A DNA stretch of 34,652 nt from an uncultured Clostridia bacterium (GCA_947364045.1 CANARN010000021.1:1-34652); one strand, 5' to 3'. Counted from the stretch's first letter, positions 18,507 through 26,945 are shown. Notes: generated by a model not told the origin, from the sequence alone. Program-made: numbers and translations.

Positions 18507-18535
18507 TTGAATTTGCATAATAACTGTTATATAAT
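18507..18535 (+). promoter_or_regulatory. SigA-type promoter of PHP-ispE operon
   Basis: TTGAAT at 18507-18512, a 17-base spacer and a perfect TATAAT at 18530-18535. It lies about 58 bases before the PHP gene start. No terminator is visible from here until 23111, so it may drive all four genes. Confidence 0.72.
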
Positions 18536-18592
18536 TATTTTACTGGTTTAAATGTATAAAAACAATGATTTTTAAGTGACAGGTGCAATAAA

Positions 18593-19417
18593 ATGTATAG
18601 CCATATTGTAGATTTTCATGTCCATACCGATAATTCCTATGACGGTAACCATTCGGCTACCTTTATTTGCGAACAGGCGGAATTTAATAATTTGCGTGCC
18701 GTCGCCTTTACCGACCATTGCGAGGTTGACAGGTGCATAAACGACTATGCGCACGAAAGAGCTGTTTTTCAAACATTTTTTGAAATTGCAAAGGTGAAAT
18801 CGGCATTTAGGGGCAGGTTTCTTGTGCTGAACGGTATTGAGCTTGGCCAGCCCACCTTTGCCCCAGAAATTGCAGAGCGTATTTTGGGTTCACAAAAATT
18901 TGATGTTGTTCTCGGCTCAATTCACAATCTGCGTGATGGCTTTGACCCTTATTACGGTGAATCATTTACAGAAGAGGAAACCCGTGTTTTTTTGAAAGAG
19001 TATTTTTATGAAATGATAAAAATGTGTGAGTGGGGCAATTTTGACATTCTTGCGCATTTAACATATCCGTTAAGATATTTCTTCGCAAAATCGGGGATTA
19101 CAGTTGATTTGAACGATTATAAAGCCGAGGTAGACGAAATATTAAGACTCTGTGCCAAAAAGGATATAGCGCTTGAAATAAACACGGCGGGGCTTCGACA
19201 AAAGCTTCATAAGCTTCAGCCTGAAACAGATGTTGTAAAGCGTTTCCGTGAGCTTGGCGGAAAATATATTTCTGTGGGGTCGGACGCTCATTATGCGTCG
19301 GATTTGGGTAAGAATATACCTGATGCGTTTAAATCCGCTTTGGAAGCGGGATTTGACAGTATAACGCTGTTTCAAAACCGAACGCCCGTTCAAATGCGTA
19401 TTACCGAGGAGATTTAA
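18593..19417 (+). CDS. PHP phosphatase, HisJ-type histidinol-phosphatase family
   Basis: The 274-residue protein is a metal-dependent phosphatase of the PHP superfamily. The metal-binding HVH is at residues 9-11, followed by AFTDHCE, GSIHN and SVGSDAH, which together give the usual PHP ligand set. By family it would hydrolyse L-histidinol phosphate in histidine synthesis. No other histidine gene is nearby, and clostridial genomes often hold several PHP paralogues, so another phosphoester substrate is possible. AGGTG lies 7 bases before the ATG. It begins a tight operon; ispE starts 2 bases after its stop. Confidence 0.8.
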   Translation: MYSHIVDFHVHTDNSYDGNHSATFICEQAEFNNLRAVAFTDHCEVDRCINDYAHERAVFQTFFEIAKVKSAFRGRFLVLNGIELGQPTFAPEIAERILGSQKFDVVLGSIHNLRDGFDPYYGESFTEEETRVFLKEYFYEMIKMCEWGNFDILAHLTYPLRYFFAKSGITVDLNDYKAEVDEILRLCAKKDIALEINTAGLRQKLHKLQPETDVVKRFRELGGKYISVGSDAHYASDLGKNIPDAFKSALEAGFDSITLFQNRTPVQMRITEEI

Positions 19418-19419
19418 TT

Positions 19420-20283
19420 ATGAAAGTCAGAGCAGCCGCAAAGCTTAATTTAATGCTTGATATGGTGAAAAAACTTGATAACGGCTATCACAGCCTTTTT
19501 ATGGTTATGCAGTCAGTAAGTCTTTATGATACGGTTGATGTTCAGCAAAACAATTTGGGCAAAATTATAATTGAATCAGACAGTTCTGAAATGCCGAAAG
19601 ATTCAACAAATATAGCTTATAAATGTGCCGAAAAATTTTTTGATACTGTGGGAATAAGCCAAAGGGGAATAACAATAGGAATAGGCAAAAACATTCCGAT
19701 GGCGGCAGGCATTGCAGGCGGAAGCGCCGACGGTGCGGCGGTTCTTTACTGCTTAAATAAAATTTACGGTGCAAATCTTTCAAATGCTGAGCTTTGCGAA
19801 ATAGGCAGTAAGGTAGGAGCGGATATTCCGTTCAGTCTTACAGGCGGAACTGCTGTTGCCCTCAACACGGGCGATGTAATTGCTCCTGTAAAACCGCTTC
19901 CCGAATGTAAAATAGTTATTGTAAAGCCGCAGCAGGATGTTTCCACAAAGCAGGCTTATGCTATGCTTGACTCGGTTCAAAGGCTTCGGCATCTTGACAG
20001 AGCGGGAATGCTTGAGGCGGCGGCAAACGGTGACTACAAAGGCATTTGCTCAAAATGCGGTAATGTTTTTGAACAGGCTGTTGAAGTTCCCGAAAGACCG
20101 TACATAAAAAGCACTATGCGAAATCACGGTGCAGACGCTTGCCTTATGAGCGGAAGCGGTCCCACTGTTTTCGGCCTGTTTTCAGATAACGAAAAGGCAG
20201 ATTTGTGTTTTAGTGAGTTAAAAAATAATTATGAGAACGTGTTTAAATGTTCTCCGGTAAATAAATGTATCATTGAAATTTAG
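19420..20283 (+). CDS. ispE: 4-diphosphocytidyl-2-C-methyl-D-erythritol kinase
   Basis: This GHMP kinase phosphorylates CDP-methylerythritol in the non-mevalonate (MEP) isoprenoid route, feeding undecaprenyl phosphate and quinone synthesis. It has 287 residues. The catalytic-lysine region AAAKLN is at 5-10, GYHSL at 22-26, the ATP-binding glycine-rich loop at about 93-107 (ends GGSADGAA), and a GHMP C-terminal motif MSGSGPTVFG. The aspartate of VGADIPF is the expected catalytic one. It lies within the PHP-ispE-MBOAT-DHHW run; the MBOAT gene starts 18 bases later. Confidence 0.95.
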   Translation: MKVRAAAKLNLMLDMVKKLDNGYHSLFMVMQSVSLYDTVDVQQNNLGKIIIESDSSEMPKDSTNIAYKCAEKFFDTVGISQRGITIGIGKNIPMAAGIAGGSADGAAVLYCLNKIYGANLSNAELCEIGSKVGADIPFSLTGGTAVALNTGDVIAPVKPLPECKIVIVKPQQDVSTKQAYAMLDSVQRLRHLDRAGMLEAAANGDYKGICSKCGNVFEQAVEVPERPYIKSTMRNHGADACLMSGSGPTVFGLFSDNEKADLCFSELKNNYENVFKCSPVNKCIIEI

Positions 20284-20301
20284 TTTTTGAGGTTAATATA
20301 A

Positions 20302-21750
20302 ATGGTTTTTGCGAGTTTAAATTTTTTGTGCGTATTTTTTCCTCTTTGTATGCTTGCATATTTTTTTGCAAAGGATATTAAGCAGAAAAACGCTGTATTG
20401 TTAGTATTTTCGCTGGTGTTTTACGCTTGGGGCGAGCCAGTTTACATTCTTTTGCTCTTGCTTATGTCCTTTTGCGATTGGCTTTTCGCATTGCTTATTG
20501 AAAGGCACGAGAGTAAGAAAAAGCTGTTTTTAGTTATTACCTGTATAGTAAATTTAGGGATAATAGGTATTTTCAAATACGGCAAATTTACATTGCTCAA
20601 TTTGCAGGGAATCTTCGGTGTGCCTGAGAAAATACCGAATATAATACTTCCTATCGGAATTTCATTTTACACCTTTCAGCTTTTGTCTTATGTTATCGAC
20701 GTTTACAGGGGCGACGTTAAGGCACAGAAAAAATACGGGATTGTTTTGCTTTATGCAAGCCTTTTCCATCAGTGCATCGCAGGTCCTATTGTAAGGTATA
20801 GAGATGTCGAATTACAGCTTTTAAAAAGACAGCCTACTGTCAATTCCATTCACGAGGGTATTAACCGCTTTTGCGTAGGACTAGCCAAAAAAGCAGTAAT
20901 TGCCAATATGTGCGGCAAGCTTTTTGAACTGTTTGTGGTATCGGATTCACTTGTAAACACCCCCGAAGCCGTAAGTGTTGTATCACAAAAATCTGCGGCG
21001 TCCCTTTGGGTTGGAATACTGATGTTCTCAATGCAGATTTACCTTGACTTTTCCGCATATTCCGATATGGCAATCGGAATGGGAAAAATGATAGGTCTTG
21101 AATATAAGGAAAATTTTGACTATCCTTATCTTTCGCGTTCAGTATCGGAATTTTGGAGAAGATGGCATATTTCACTCGGTACTTTTTTCAAGGATTACGT
21201 TTATTTTCCGCTCGGCGGAAGCAGAAAAGGGAAAGGACGTACAATACTTAATCTGTTTGTTGTTTGGGCGCTTACGGGTCTTTGGCACGGCGCTTCGTGG
21301 AACTATGTTCTTTGGGGACTTTATTTCTTTGTATTCATAGCTCTTGAAAAGATGCTTTTCGGCAAAGCGCTTCAAAAAATCCCCGTACTTTCAAATCTTT
21401 ATTTATTAATAGTCGTTTATTTCGGCTGGGTGCTTTTCAAGTTTGAAAATATGTCAGTTATGGGTGCAGTGCTTCGCGGTATGTTCTGTCTTAATAAAAA
21501 TTCTGCGTCCGATTTTGAAACTGTTACGCTTTTGAAAGGTAATCTAATATTTATTATTGCTGCGATAATAGCATGCACTCCGTTAATTGCGTTCATATCA
21601 AAGAAAATCAAGTTTAAAAATAATGATAAACGTAATTTTTCAACTGCTTACGGTGTGCTTTCTGTTGCAATGCCGCCCATTTTAATTGTTCTTTCCCTTA
21701 TTAACATTGTGGGCAGCAGTTATAATCCGTTCCTTTACTTTCAGTTTTAA
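20302..21750 (+). CDS. MBOAT family O-acyltransferase (AlgI/PatA-like)
   Basis: The 482-residue integral membrane protein has about ten hydrophobic helices and begins directly with one, so no signal peptide is cleaved. The MBOAT motif is clear: RRWHISLGTFFKDYVYFPLGGS, followed by the catalytic histidine H329 in GLWHGASWNY. Proteins of this type carry acetyl groups across the membrane for transfer to alginate, peptidoglycan, teichoic acid or other surface polymers. DltB shares the fold, but no dltA, dltC or dltD genes are here. Its partner is the DHHW protein 12 bases downstream. The target polymer cannot be told from this sequence. Confidence 0.9.
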   Translation: MVFASLNFLCVFFPLCMLAYFFAKDIKQKNAVLLVFSLVFYAWGEPVYILLLLLMSFCDWLFALLIERHESKKKLFLVITCIVNLGIIGIFKYGKFTLLNLQGIFGVPEKIPNIILPIGISFYTFQLLSYVIDVYRGDVKAQKKYGIVLLYASLFHQCIAGPIVRYRDVELQLLKRQPTVNSIHEGINRFCVGLAKKAVIANMCGKLFELFVVSDSLVNTPEAVSVVSQKSAASLWVGILMFSMQIYLDFSAYSDMAIGMGKMIGLEYKENFDYPYLSRSVSEFWRRWHISLGTFFKDYVYFPLGGSRKGKGRTILNLFVVWALTGLWHGASWNYVLWGLYFFVFIALEKMLFGKALQKIPVLSNLYLLIVVYFGWVLFKFENMSVMGAVLRGMFCLNKNSASDFETVTLLKGNLIFIIAAIIACTPLIAFISKKIKFKNNDKRNFSTAYGVLSVAMPPILIVLSLINIVGSSYNPFLYFQF

Positions 21751-21762
21751 TCGGAGGGAAAT

Positions 21763-23088
21763 ATGGAGAGAAATAAAAGAAAACCGAGCAACAAGGGCAA
21801 ATTTGTGCTTTTGCAAATTGCGTCTTTTGCTCTTACAATAACGGTAATTTCAATTATCGGTTTAATTATTCCGTTAAGACCGAAAGAGTCTGTTTCGGAA
21901 AAACGAAAATTAGCCGAATTCCCGAAAATCACTTTTGATTCTCTTAAATCAGGCGATTTTTTTGACGGGTTTAACACATGGTATTCGGACAGTTACCCCG
22001 GGCGTGAAGGTCTTGTAGCCTTAAATTCAAAAATCAAAAGCTATTACGGAATAAAGTCATTAAAAGACGATACTGTTAAAATTCACGGTGACGTTCAAAA
22101 GGGCGATGATATTCCCGATGAATATGACCCGAATTCCGCCGTAACGGAAAACAGCACCGCAGAAGACAATTATGATAAAATTGATGCAAACGGTGATTCG
22201 CAGTCAATAGGCGCTGTATTTGTTGTAGGCAACAGGGCGTTTGAATATTACAATTTCAGTCAAGCTCAGGCAAACAATTATATTTCGTCAATGAATAAGC
22301 TCGCTGAAAAGCTGTCCGGTAAGGCGAAGGTTTACGATATGATTGTACCGACAAGCATAGGTGTTACTCTTCCCGATTCTTATATGGGTAATATAAACAG
22401 TTCAGACCAAGAAAAAGCAATTGATTATATTAACAGCGGTCTTAACGGTCAGATTGTAAAGGTGCCGATTTTAAAAACGCTTATGAGCCACAGGAGCGAG
22501 TATATTTATTTTAATACTGACCACCATTGGACGCAGCTCGGTGCATATTACGCATACTGTGATTTTGCAAAATCGGCGGGTATAACGGCAAATCCCCTTG
22601 ACAAATATGAAAAAGCAGAGTTTGACGGATTTCTCGGAACATTCTATAATGATACGGGAAAAATCCCAGAACTTAAGTCCAATCCCGATACAATTTATGC
22701 GTATAAACCTAATTCATCTGCAAAAATGGTTTACACTGACGCTAAAGGGCAGCAAATTTCTTGGCCGATTGTAAATGACGTTTCAAAATATCCTGAATCG
22801 GTTAAGTACAGTTGTTTTATAGCAGGGGATAACCCGTATACTGAAATTCATAATCCGCAGATTACCGACGGCTCGTCAATAATGGTTGTTAAAGAGTCCT
22901 TCGGCAACGCTCTTGTTCCGTTTCTTGTTGAAAATTACGAAAATGTTTATGTAATCGACTACCGGCATTTCAACGGAAGCATTTCAAAGACAATTACTGA
23001 TAAAAAGATTGACACTGTACTTTATATCAACAATGTTTCCGCAATTAGGAATCCGAATCTCATGAAGAAACTTGACGCAACTTTATAA
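21763..23088 (+). CDS. DHHW family extracytoplasmic protein (AlgJ/AlgX-like)
   Basis: The 441-residue protein has one N-terminal membrane anchor (about residues 15-35) after a basic start, then an exported domain. The diagnostic motif TDHHWT places D253, H254, H255 and W256 as part of an SGNH-like acetyltransferase/esterase site, and VKESFGNALVPF near the C-terminus resembles the serine-containing segment seen in AlgJ/AlgX relatives. Such proteins complete O-acetylation of extracellular polysaccharide using the acetyl group delivered by an MBOAT partner, here encoded just upstream. GGAGGG precedes the ATG. A terminator follows. The polymer is unknown. Confidence 0.87.
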   Translation: MERNKRKPSNKGKFVLLQIASFALTITVISIIGLIIPLRPKESVSEKRKLAEFPKITFDSLKSGDFFDGFNTWYSDSYPGREGLVALNSKIKSYYGIKSLKDDTVKIHGDVQKGDDIPDEYDPNSAVTENSTAEDNYDKIDANGDSQSIGAVFVVGNRAFEYYNFSQAQANNYISSMNKLAEKLSGKAKVYDMIVPTSIGVTLPDSYMGNINSSDQEKAIDYINSGLNGQIVKVPILKTLMSHRSEYIYFNTDHHWTQLGAYYAYCDFAKSAGITANPLDKYEKAEFDGFLGTFYNDTGKIPELKSNPDTIYAYKPNSSAKMVYTDAKGQQISWPIVNDVSKYPESVKYSCFIAGDNPYTEIHNPQITDGSSIMVVKESFGNALVPFLVENYENVYVIDYRHFNGSISKTITDKKIDTVLYINNVSAIRNPNLMKKLDATL

Positions 23089-23111
23089 ATTTAAGTAAAT
23101 AAACAATTTTG

Positions 23112-23153
23112 CAGAGCAGAGCATTTTATGTGTTCTGCTCTGTAATATTTTTT
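23112..23153 (+). terminator. Intrinsic terminator after DHHW gene
   Basis: A 9-base perfect stem (CAGAGCAGA at 23112-23120 with TCTGCTCTG at 23134-23142), 13-base loop, then a T-rich tract to 23153. Its 3' flank doubles as the -35 region of the spoIIID promoter. Confidence 0.85.
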
Positions 23154-23171
23154 CTTTCCCAATCATATATT
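23143..23171 (+). promoter_or_regulatory. Sigma-E-type promoter of spoIIID
   Basis: TAATATT at 23143-23149 fits the sigma-E -35 consensus KMATATT fully. A 14-base spacer leads to CATATATT at 23164-23171, one base from CATACANT. The start site would fall near 23178, about 20 bases before the spoIIID ATG. spoIIID is a known sigma-E regulon gene in B. subtilis, which supports the call. Confidence 0.8.
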
Positions 23172-23197
23172 CTACTGACCGAGCAAGGAGGAAGATT

Positions 23198-23452
23198 ATG
23201 ATAGATACATCACGGGAAAGAGCAATAGTTTTAGGGGAATACATTGTTGAAAATAAGGCGACGGTACGCTCTGCCGCAAGACAGTTCGGAATAAGCAAAA
23301 GCACCGTACATACGGACGTTTCATCACGGCTTAAAAGATATGACCCCGTTCTTTACAGGCAGGTAAGAGAAATACTCGACATCAATAAATCTGAACGGCA
23401 TATCAGGGGCGGACTTGCAACAAAAGAAAAGTATCTAAAGGCGGCAAAATAG
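23198..23452 (+). CDS. spoIIID: Sporulation transcription factor SpoIIID
   Basis: It is the mother-cell DNA-binding regulator that acts between sigma-E and sigma-K, activating and repressing late sporulation genes. It has 84 residues, the family size. A helix-turn-helix lies at about residues 23-45 (VRSAARQFGISKSTVHTDVS) and the basic C-terminal tail (RGGLATKEKY) is the part that contacts DNA in B. subtilis SpoIIID. A strong AAGGAGG is 6 bases before the ATG. It is monocistronic, with its stop codon inside the terminator hairpin. Confidence 0.96.
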   Translation: MIDTSRERAIVLGEYIVENKATVRSAARQFGISKSTVHTDVSSRLKRYDPVLYRQVREILDINKSERHIRGGLATKEKYLKAAK

Positions 23453-23465
23453 CCGTCTTTTTTTC
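23437..23465 (+). terminator. Intrinsic terminator of spoIIID
   Basis: AAAGGCGGC (23437-23445) pairs with GCCGTCTTT (23452-23460) with one G-T pair and a 6-base loop, followed by a T run. The spoIIID stop codon at 23450-23452 lies in the loop and distal arm. Confidence 0.87.
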
Positions 23466-23475
23466 TAATATATAC

Positions 23476-23503
23476 TTGAAATCTTTTGTTATTCGTGTAT
23501 AAT
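23476..23503 (+). promoter_or_regulatory. SigA-type promoter of ileS operon
   Basis: TTGAAA at 23476-23481, a 16-base spacer and a perfect TATAAT at 23498-23503. The transcript would begin near 23510, only about 40 bases before the ileS start. Confidence 0.78.
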
Positions 23504-23550
23504 ATATTAGTAAAATTATGGTTATACGCATTACGAAAGGTGGAAATAAA

Positions 23551-26500
23551 GTGGCAGAAGAAAAAAACTTTTTTATTGACCTTGAGCATGAAATTTTAAA
23601 GCTTTGGGAAGAAGAAAAGTATTATGATAAGCTTGTTGCAAAAAATAAAGGTAAAAAGCTGTTCCGTTTTCTTGACGGACCTATTACCGCAAACAACCCT
23701 ATGGGCGTTCACCACGCTTGGGGACGAAGCATAAAGGATATTTTTATTCGATATAAGTCTATGAGGGGATATGACTGCCGCAGACAGAACGGATTTGACT
23801 CTCAGGGACTTTGGGTTGAAGTTGAGGTTGAAAAACAGCTCGGCTTTAAAACGAAGAAAGATATCGAAGAATACGGAATGGACAAGTTCACCCGCCAGTG
23901 CGTTGAGCGTGTAAAGCATTTCTCGGGCATTATTACAGAGCAGTCAAAGCGTTTAGGTCAGTGGATGGATTGGGACAATTCATATTACACAAATACCGAC
24001 CTTAACATTCAGGGTATTTGGCATTTCCTTAAGGTTTGTGACGACAACGGCTGGATTAAGCGTGAGTACAAGCCTATGCCGTGGTGTCCCCGTTGCGGAA
24101 CCTCTCTTTCCGAACACGAAATGACGGGTTCTTATAAGCTTATGACCCATAATTCCGTTTTCTTTAAGCTTCCTTTAGAAGAACTTAATTCAAAAATTCT
24201 TGTATGGACAACCACTCCGTGGACTCTTTCCTCAAACGTAGCTTTGGCGGTAAATCCCGAAATCGACTATGTTGAGGTTAAAATTAAGAGCGATGCAAAA
24301 ACTCTTATCCTTGCAAAGAATGCTATTAAGTATTTGGGCGATGACAAGTTAGAGGTCATTCGTGCGCTCAAGGGTGAAGAGCTTGTAGGTATGCATTACG
24401 ACACATGCTTCCCTGACATTCCTGCGCAGGCTGGTATTGAGCACAAGGTTGTAGCTTGGGAAGATGTTGCGGCTGACGAGGGTACAGGCGTTGTTCATAT
24501 TGCTCCCGGCTGCGGCGTTGAGGACTTTGAACTGGGCGAGCGTTTGGGACTTCCAAAGGTTATGCCGATTGACGATATGGGCATTTACCTTGACGGCTTC
24601 GGCTGGATGACAGGCAAAGACAGCCACACCGTTGCAGACGAAGTATTTGAGCATCTTAAAGCAGATGATAAGCTTTATAAAGTTGAACCTCACGAGCACA
24701 GCTATCCCGTTTGCTGGCGTTGTAAATCTGAGGTTGTTTTCAGACTTGTTCCTGCATGGTATATCCGCACCGAAGAGCTTAAACCCCGTCTTATAAAAAA
24801 TGCAAATTCAGTTAAGTGGGAGCCTGCTTCAAACGGTAAGCGTATGAATGACTGGCTTAATAATATGGGTGACTGGAATATTTCCCGTAAGCGTTATTAC
24901 GGACTCCCGCTCCCGTTCTATCCGTGTGACTGCGGCGAGGTAACGGTTATCGGTTCAAAGGCCGAGCTTCGTGAAAAGGCAGTTGACCCGTCAATGGTTG
25001 ACGCTCTTCCTGAGCTTCACAGACCGTGGGTAGACGAAATTAAAATTAAGTGTCCCCATTGCGGAAAAGAGGTTTCCCGTGTTTCCGAAATCGGCGACGT
25101 TTGGCTTGACGCAGGTATTGTGCCTTATTCAACCTTTGGTTACTTTACAGACAGAAAAGAGTGGGAGAAGAATTTCCCTGCCGAATGGGTTACAGAGATG
25201 CATGAGCAGGTTCGCCTTTGGTTCTATTCAATGCTGTTTATGAGCACTGTTTTAGAGGACAGAGCGCCTTATGAAAGAGTTGTTACAAACAGCGCAGTTG
25301 TTGCTGAGGACGGCTCCAAATTCTCAAAAACAGGCTTTATGATTAAATTTGACGAGGCGGCTGAAAAGATAGGTGCTGATACTGTCCGTTACCTTTATGC
25401 AGGCGCTCCGAATACAAACGATGTTCGTTTCGGCTTTAATCTCGGTGATGAAGCAAGAAGAAAAATGCTCTCTTTCTGGAACATTTACACTTTCTTTGAT
25501 ACTTATGCGCAGATTGATAAACCGGTGTTTACGGATTATAAACCGGATAAAGCGAATATGACAGCTACGGACAAGTGGCTTATTGTCAGAACAAATGAGT
25601 TTATAGAAAAAGCTCTGAGCTATATGGACGATTACAAGGTTTATCTTCTTATCAAGGACTTTGAGGTTTTCGTTGACGATATTTCTAATTGGTATATCAG
25701 AACAAACCGCCGCCGTTTTTGGAAAACTGAGGACGAGCAGGATAAAATGGTTGCTTATTGGACTCTCTTCACTGCTCTTAAAGCGTGTGTTCAGGTAATG
25801 GCTCCCGTAATTCCGTTTATGACCGAGTACATTTGGCAGAAGCTTATTAAGGTTTGTGAGCCGAATAGCGCTGAATCAGTTCACCTCAGCGATTGGCCCA
25901 CGGTAATCGAAGGCTTTGAGGATGACGGTATTATTGAAGAAACTGCTTTGGCAAGAGATGTGATTGCAGTTGCAATGCGTCTTCGTAACGAACAGCAGAT
26001 TAAAGTCCGTCAGCCGCTTAACAAGCTTTTTGTTTGCTGTGAAAGCGATAAGGCTGATAAAATCAAAACTTTTGAGAAGAATATTCTTGATGAGCTTAAT
26101 ATTAAAAATATTGAGTACATCGGCGATGCAAATCTTCTTGAGGATAAATATTGCGCAGTTAACTTTAAGGTTGCAGGCGCGGTTTTAAAGCAGAATGTCA
26201 ATAAGATGAAGCAGACACTTGAAGGCCTTTCAGACAGCGAAATGAAGGCACTGACAGATGCAGTGCTTGTAGGCGGTGAGGTTGCAGTTCCGGGTTGGGA
26301 CGAAAAATTTGACGCATCTGTATTTGCAGTTAACTCAAAGACAAAGACAGGCATTGTTTCAGCCGAGTTCGGAACAGACTGTGTTCTTGCGCTTGATATT
26401 GTTCTTACCGACGATTTGCTTAAAGACGGCGCAGTGCGTGACATTATCCGTCAGTGTCAGCTTCTTCGTAAAGAGGCAGGCTATCAGGTTGAACAGCATA

Positions 26501-26685
26501 TTGCGGCTTCAATTAACACTGCTGACGAATTTATGCTCAGCGCATTAAATGATAAGAAGGATTATATCGCAAATGAACTTCTTGCCGATTCTCTTGTTAT
26601 CGGCGACAGCATTTCTGCAGACCTTTCTAAAACGATTTCCGTAAACGGAAAAGACGTTACAATTTCAGTTTCAAAAGGAGAATAA
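23551..26685 (+). CDS. ileS: Isoleucyl-tRNA synthetase with GVHH signature
   Basis: It charges tRNA-Ile with isoleucine and edits mischarged valine. The product is about 1044 residues, matching the long, eukaryote-like IleRS2 class rather than the shorter IleRS1. The Rossmann catalytic core is split by a large editing domain (WTTTPWTLSSN near its start), then a helical anticodon-binding region. The class I HxGH signature is replaced by G52-V53-H54-H55, and the KMSKS loop reads K590-F-S-K-T. GTG at 23551 is the start: AAAGGTGG lies 7 bases upstream, while the in-frame ATG at 23518 has no ribosome site. It leads the ileS-DUF1858-trmK-nif3-rqcH cluster. The leader is too short for a T-box. Confidence 0.96.
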   Translation: MAEEKNFFIDLEHEILKLWEEEKYYDKLVAKNKGKKLFRFLDGPITANNPMGVHHAWGRSIKDIFIRYKSMRGYDCRRQNGFDSQGLWVEVEVEKQLGFKTKKDIEEYGMDKFTRQCVERVKHFSGIITEQSKRLGQWMDWDNSYYTNTDLNIQGIWHFLKVCDDNGWIKREYKPMPWCPRCGTSLSEHEMTGSYKLMTHNSVFFKLPLEELNSKILVWTTTPWTLSSNVALAVNPEIDYVEVKIKSDAKTLILAKNAIKYLGDDKLEVIRALKGEELVGMHYDTCFPDIPAQAGIEHKVVAWEDVAADEGTGVVHIAPGCGVEDFELGERLGLPKVMPIDDMGIYLDGFGWMTGKDSHTVADEVFEHLKADDKLYKVEPHEHSYPVCWRCKSEVVFRLVPAWYIRTEELKPRLIKNANSVKWEPASNGKRMNDWLNNMGDWNISRKRYYGLPLPFYPCDCGEVTVIGSKAELREKAVDPSMVDALPELHRPWVDEIKIKCPHCGKEVSRVSEIGDVWLDAGIVPYSTFGYFTDRKEWEKNFPAEWVTEMHEQVRLWFYSMLFMSTVLEDRAPYERVVTNSAVVAEDGSKFSKTGFMIKFDEAAEKIGADTVRYLYAGAPNTNDVRFGFNLGDEARRKMLSFWNIYTFFDTYAQIDKPVFTDYKPDKANMTATDKWLIVRTNEFIEKALSYMDDYKVYLLIKDFEVFVDDISNWYIRTNRRRFWKTEDEQDKMVAYWTLFTALKACVQVMAPVIPFMTEYIWQKLIKVCEPNSAESVHLSDWPTVIEGFEDDGIIEETALARDVIAVAMRLRNEQQIKVRQPLNKLFVCCESDKADKIKTFEKNILDELNIKNIEYIGDANLLEDKYCAVNFKVAGAVLKQNVNKMKQTLEGLSDSEMKALTDAVLVGGEVAVPGWDEKFDASVFAVNSKTKTGIVSAEFGTDCVLALDIVLTDDLLKDGAVRDIIRQCQLLRKEAGYQVEQHIAASINTADEFMLSALNDKKDYIANELLADSLVIGDSISADLSKTISVNGKDVTISVSKGE

Positions 26686-26688
26686 ACT

Positions 26689-26898
26689 ATGTTTCAGGTT
26701 ACAAAGGATATGAATATCGGCGAAATTCTTGACAATGCAAGAGAGACTGCTCCGTTTTTTCTTGAAATGGGAATGCATTGTCTCGGTTGTCCTTCCGCAA
26801 GGGGCGAAACACTTGAACAGGCTTGTATGGTTCACGGCGTAGACGCTGACGAGCTTATTGAGAAAATCAATAAGTTTTTGGCTGAAAAAGCTGAGTAA
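26689..26898 (+). CDS. DUF1858 redox-disulfide domain protein
   Basis: This 69-residue protein is a single DUF1858 domain, the type described as the hybrid-cluster-protein-associated redox disulfide domain. The paired cysteines are C31 and C34 in [11 protein letters not shown], set in the usual MG-x-C-x-x-C context. A thiol-disulfide or metal-handling role is inferred; the function is not established. It begins 3 bases after ileS with AAAGGAG inside the ileS end, so translation is coupled. No hybrid cluster protein gene is in the window. A hairpin follows 8 bases after its stop. Confidence 0.88.
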   Translation: MFQVTKDMNIGEILDNARETAPFFLEMGMHCLGCPSARGETLEQACMVHGVDADELIEKINKFLAEKAE

Positions 26899-26905
26899 AA
26901 GAAAT

Positions 26906-26935
26906 TCCCCCTTGAAATACAGGGGGATTTATTTT
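26906..26935 (+). terminator. Hairpin with T-rich tail before trmK
   Basis: CCCCCT at 26907-26912 pairs with AGGGGG at 26921-26926 (plus one T-A), 8-base loop, followed by TTTATTTT. It looks like an intrinsic terminator, yet trmK begins 11 bases later and no promoter is evident between them. Confidence 0.65.
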
Positions 26936-26945
26936 AGGAGTAAAA

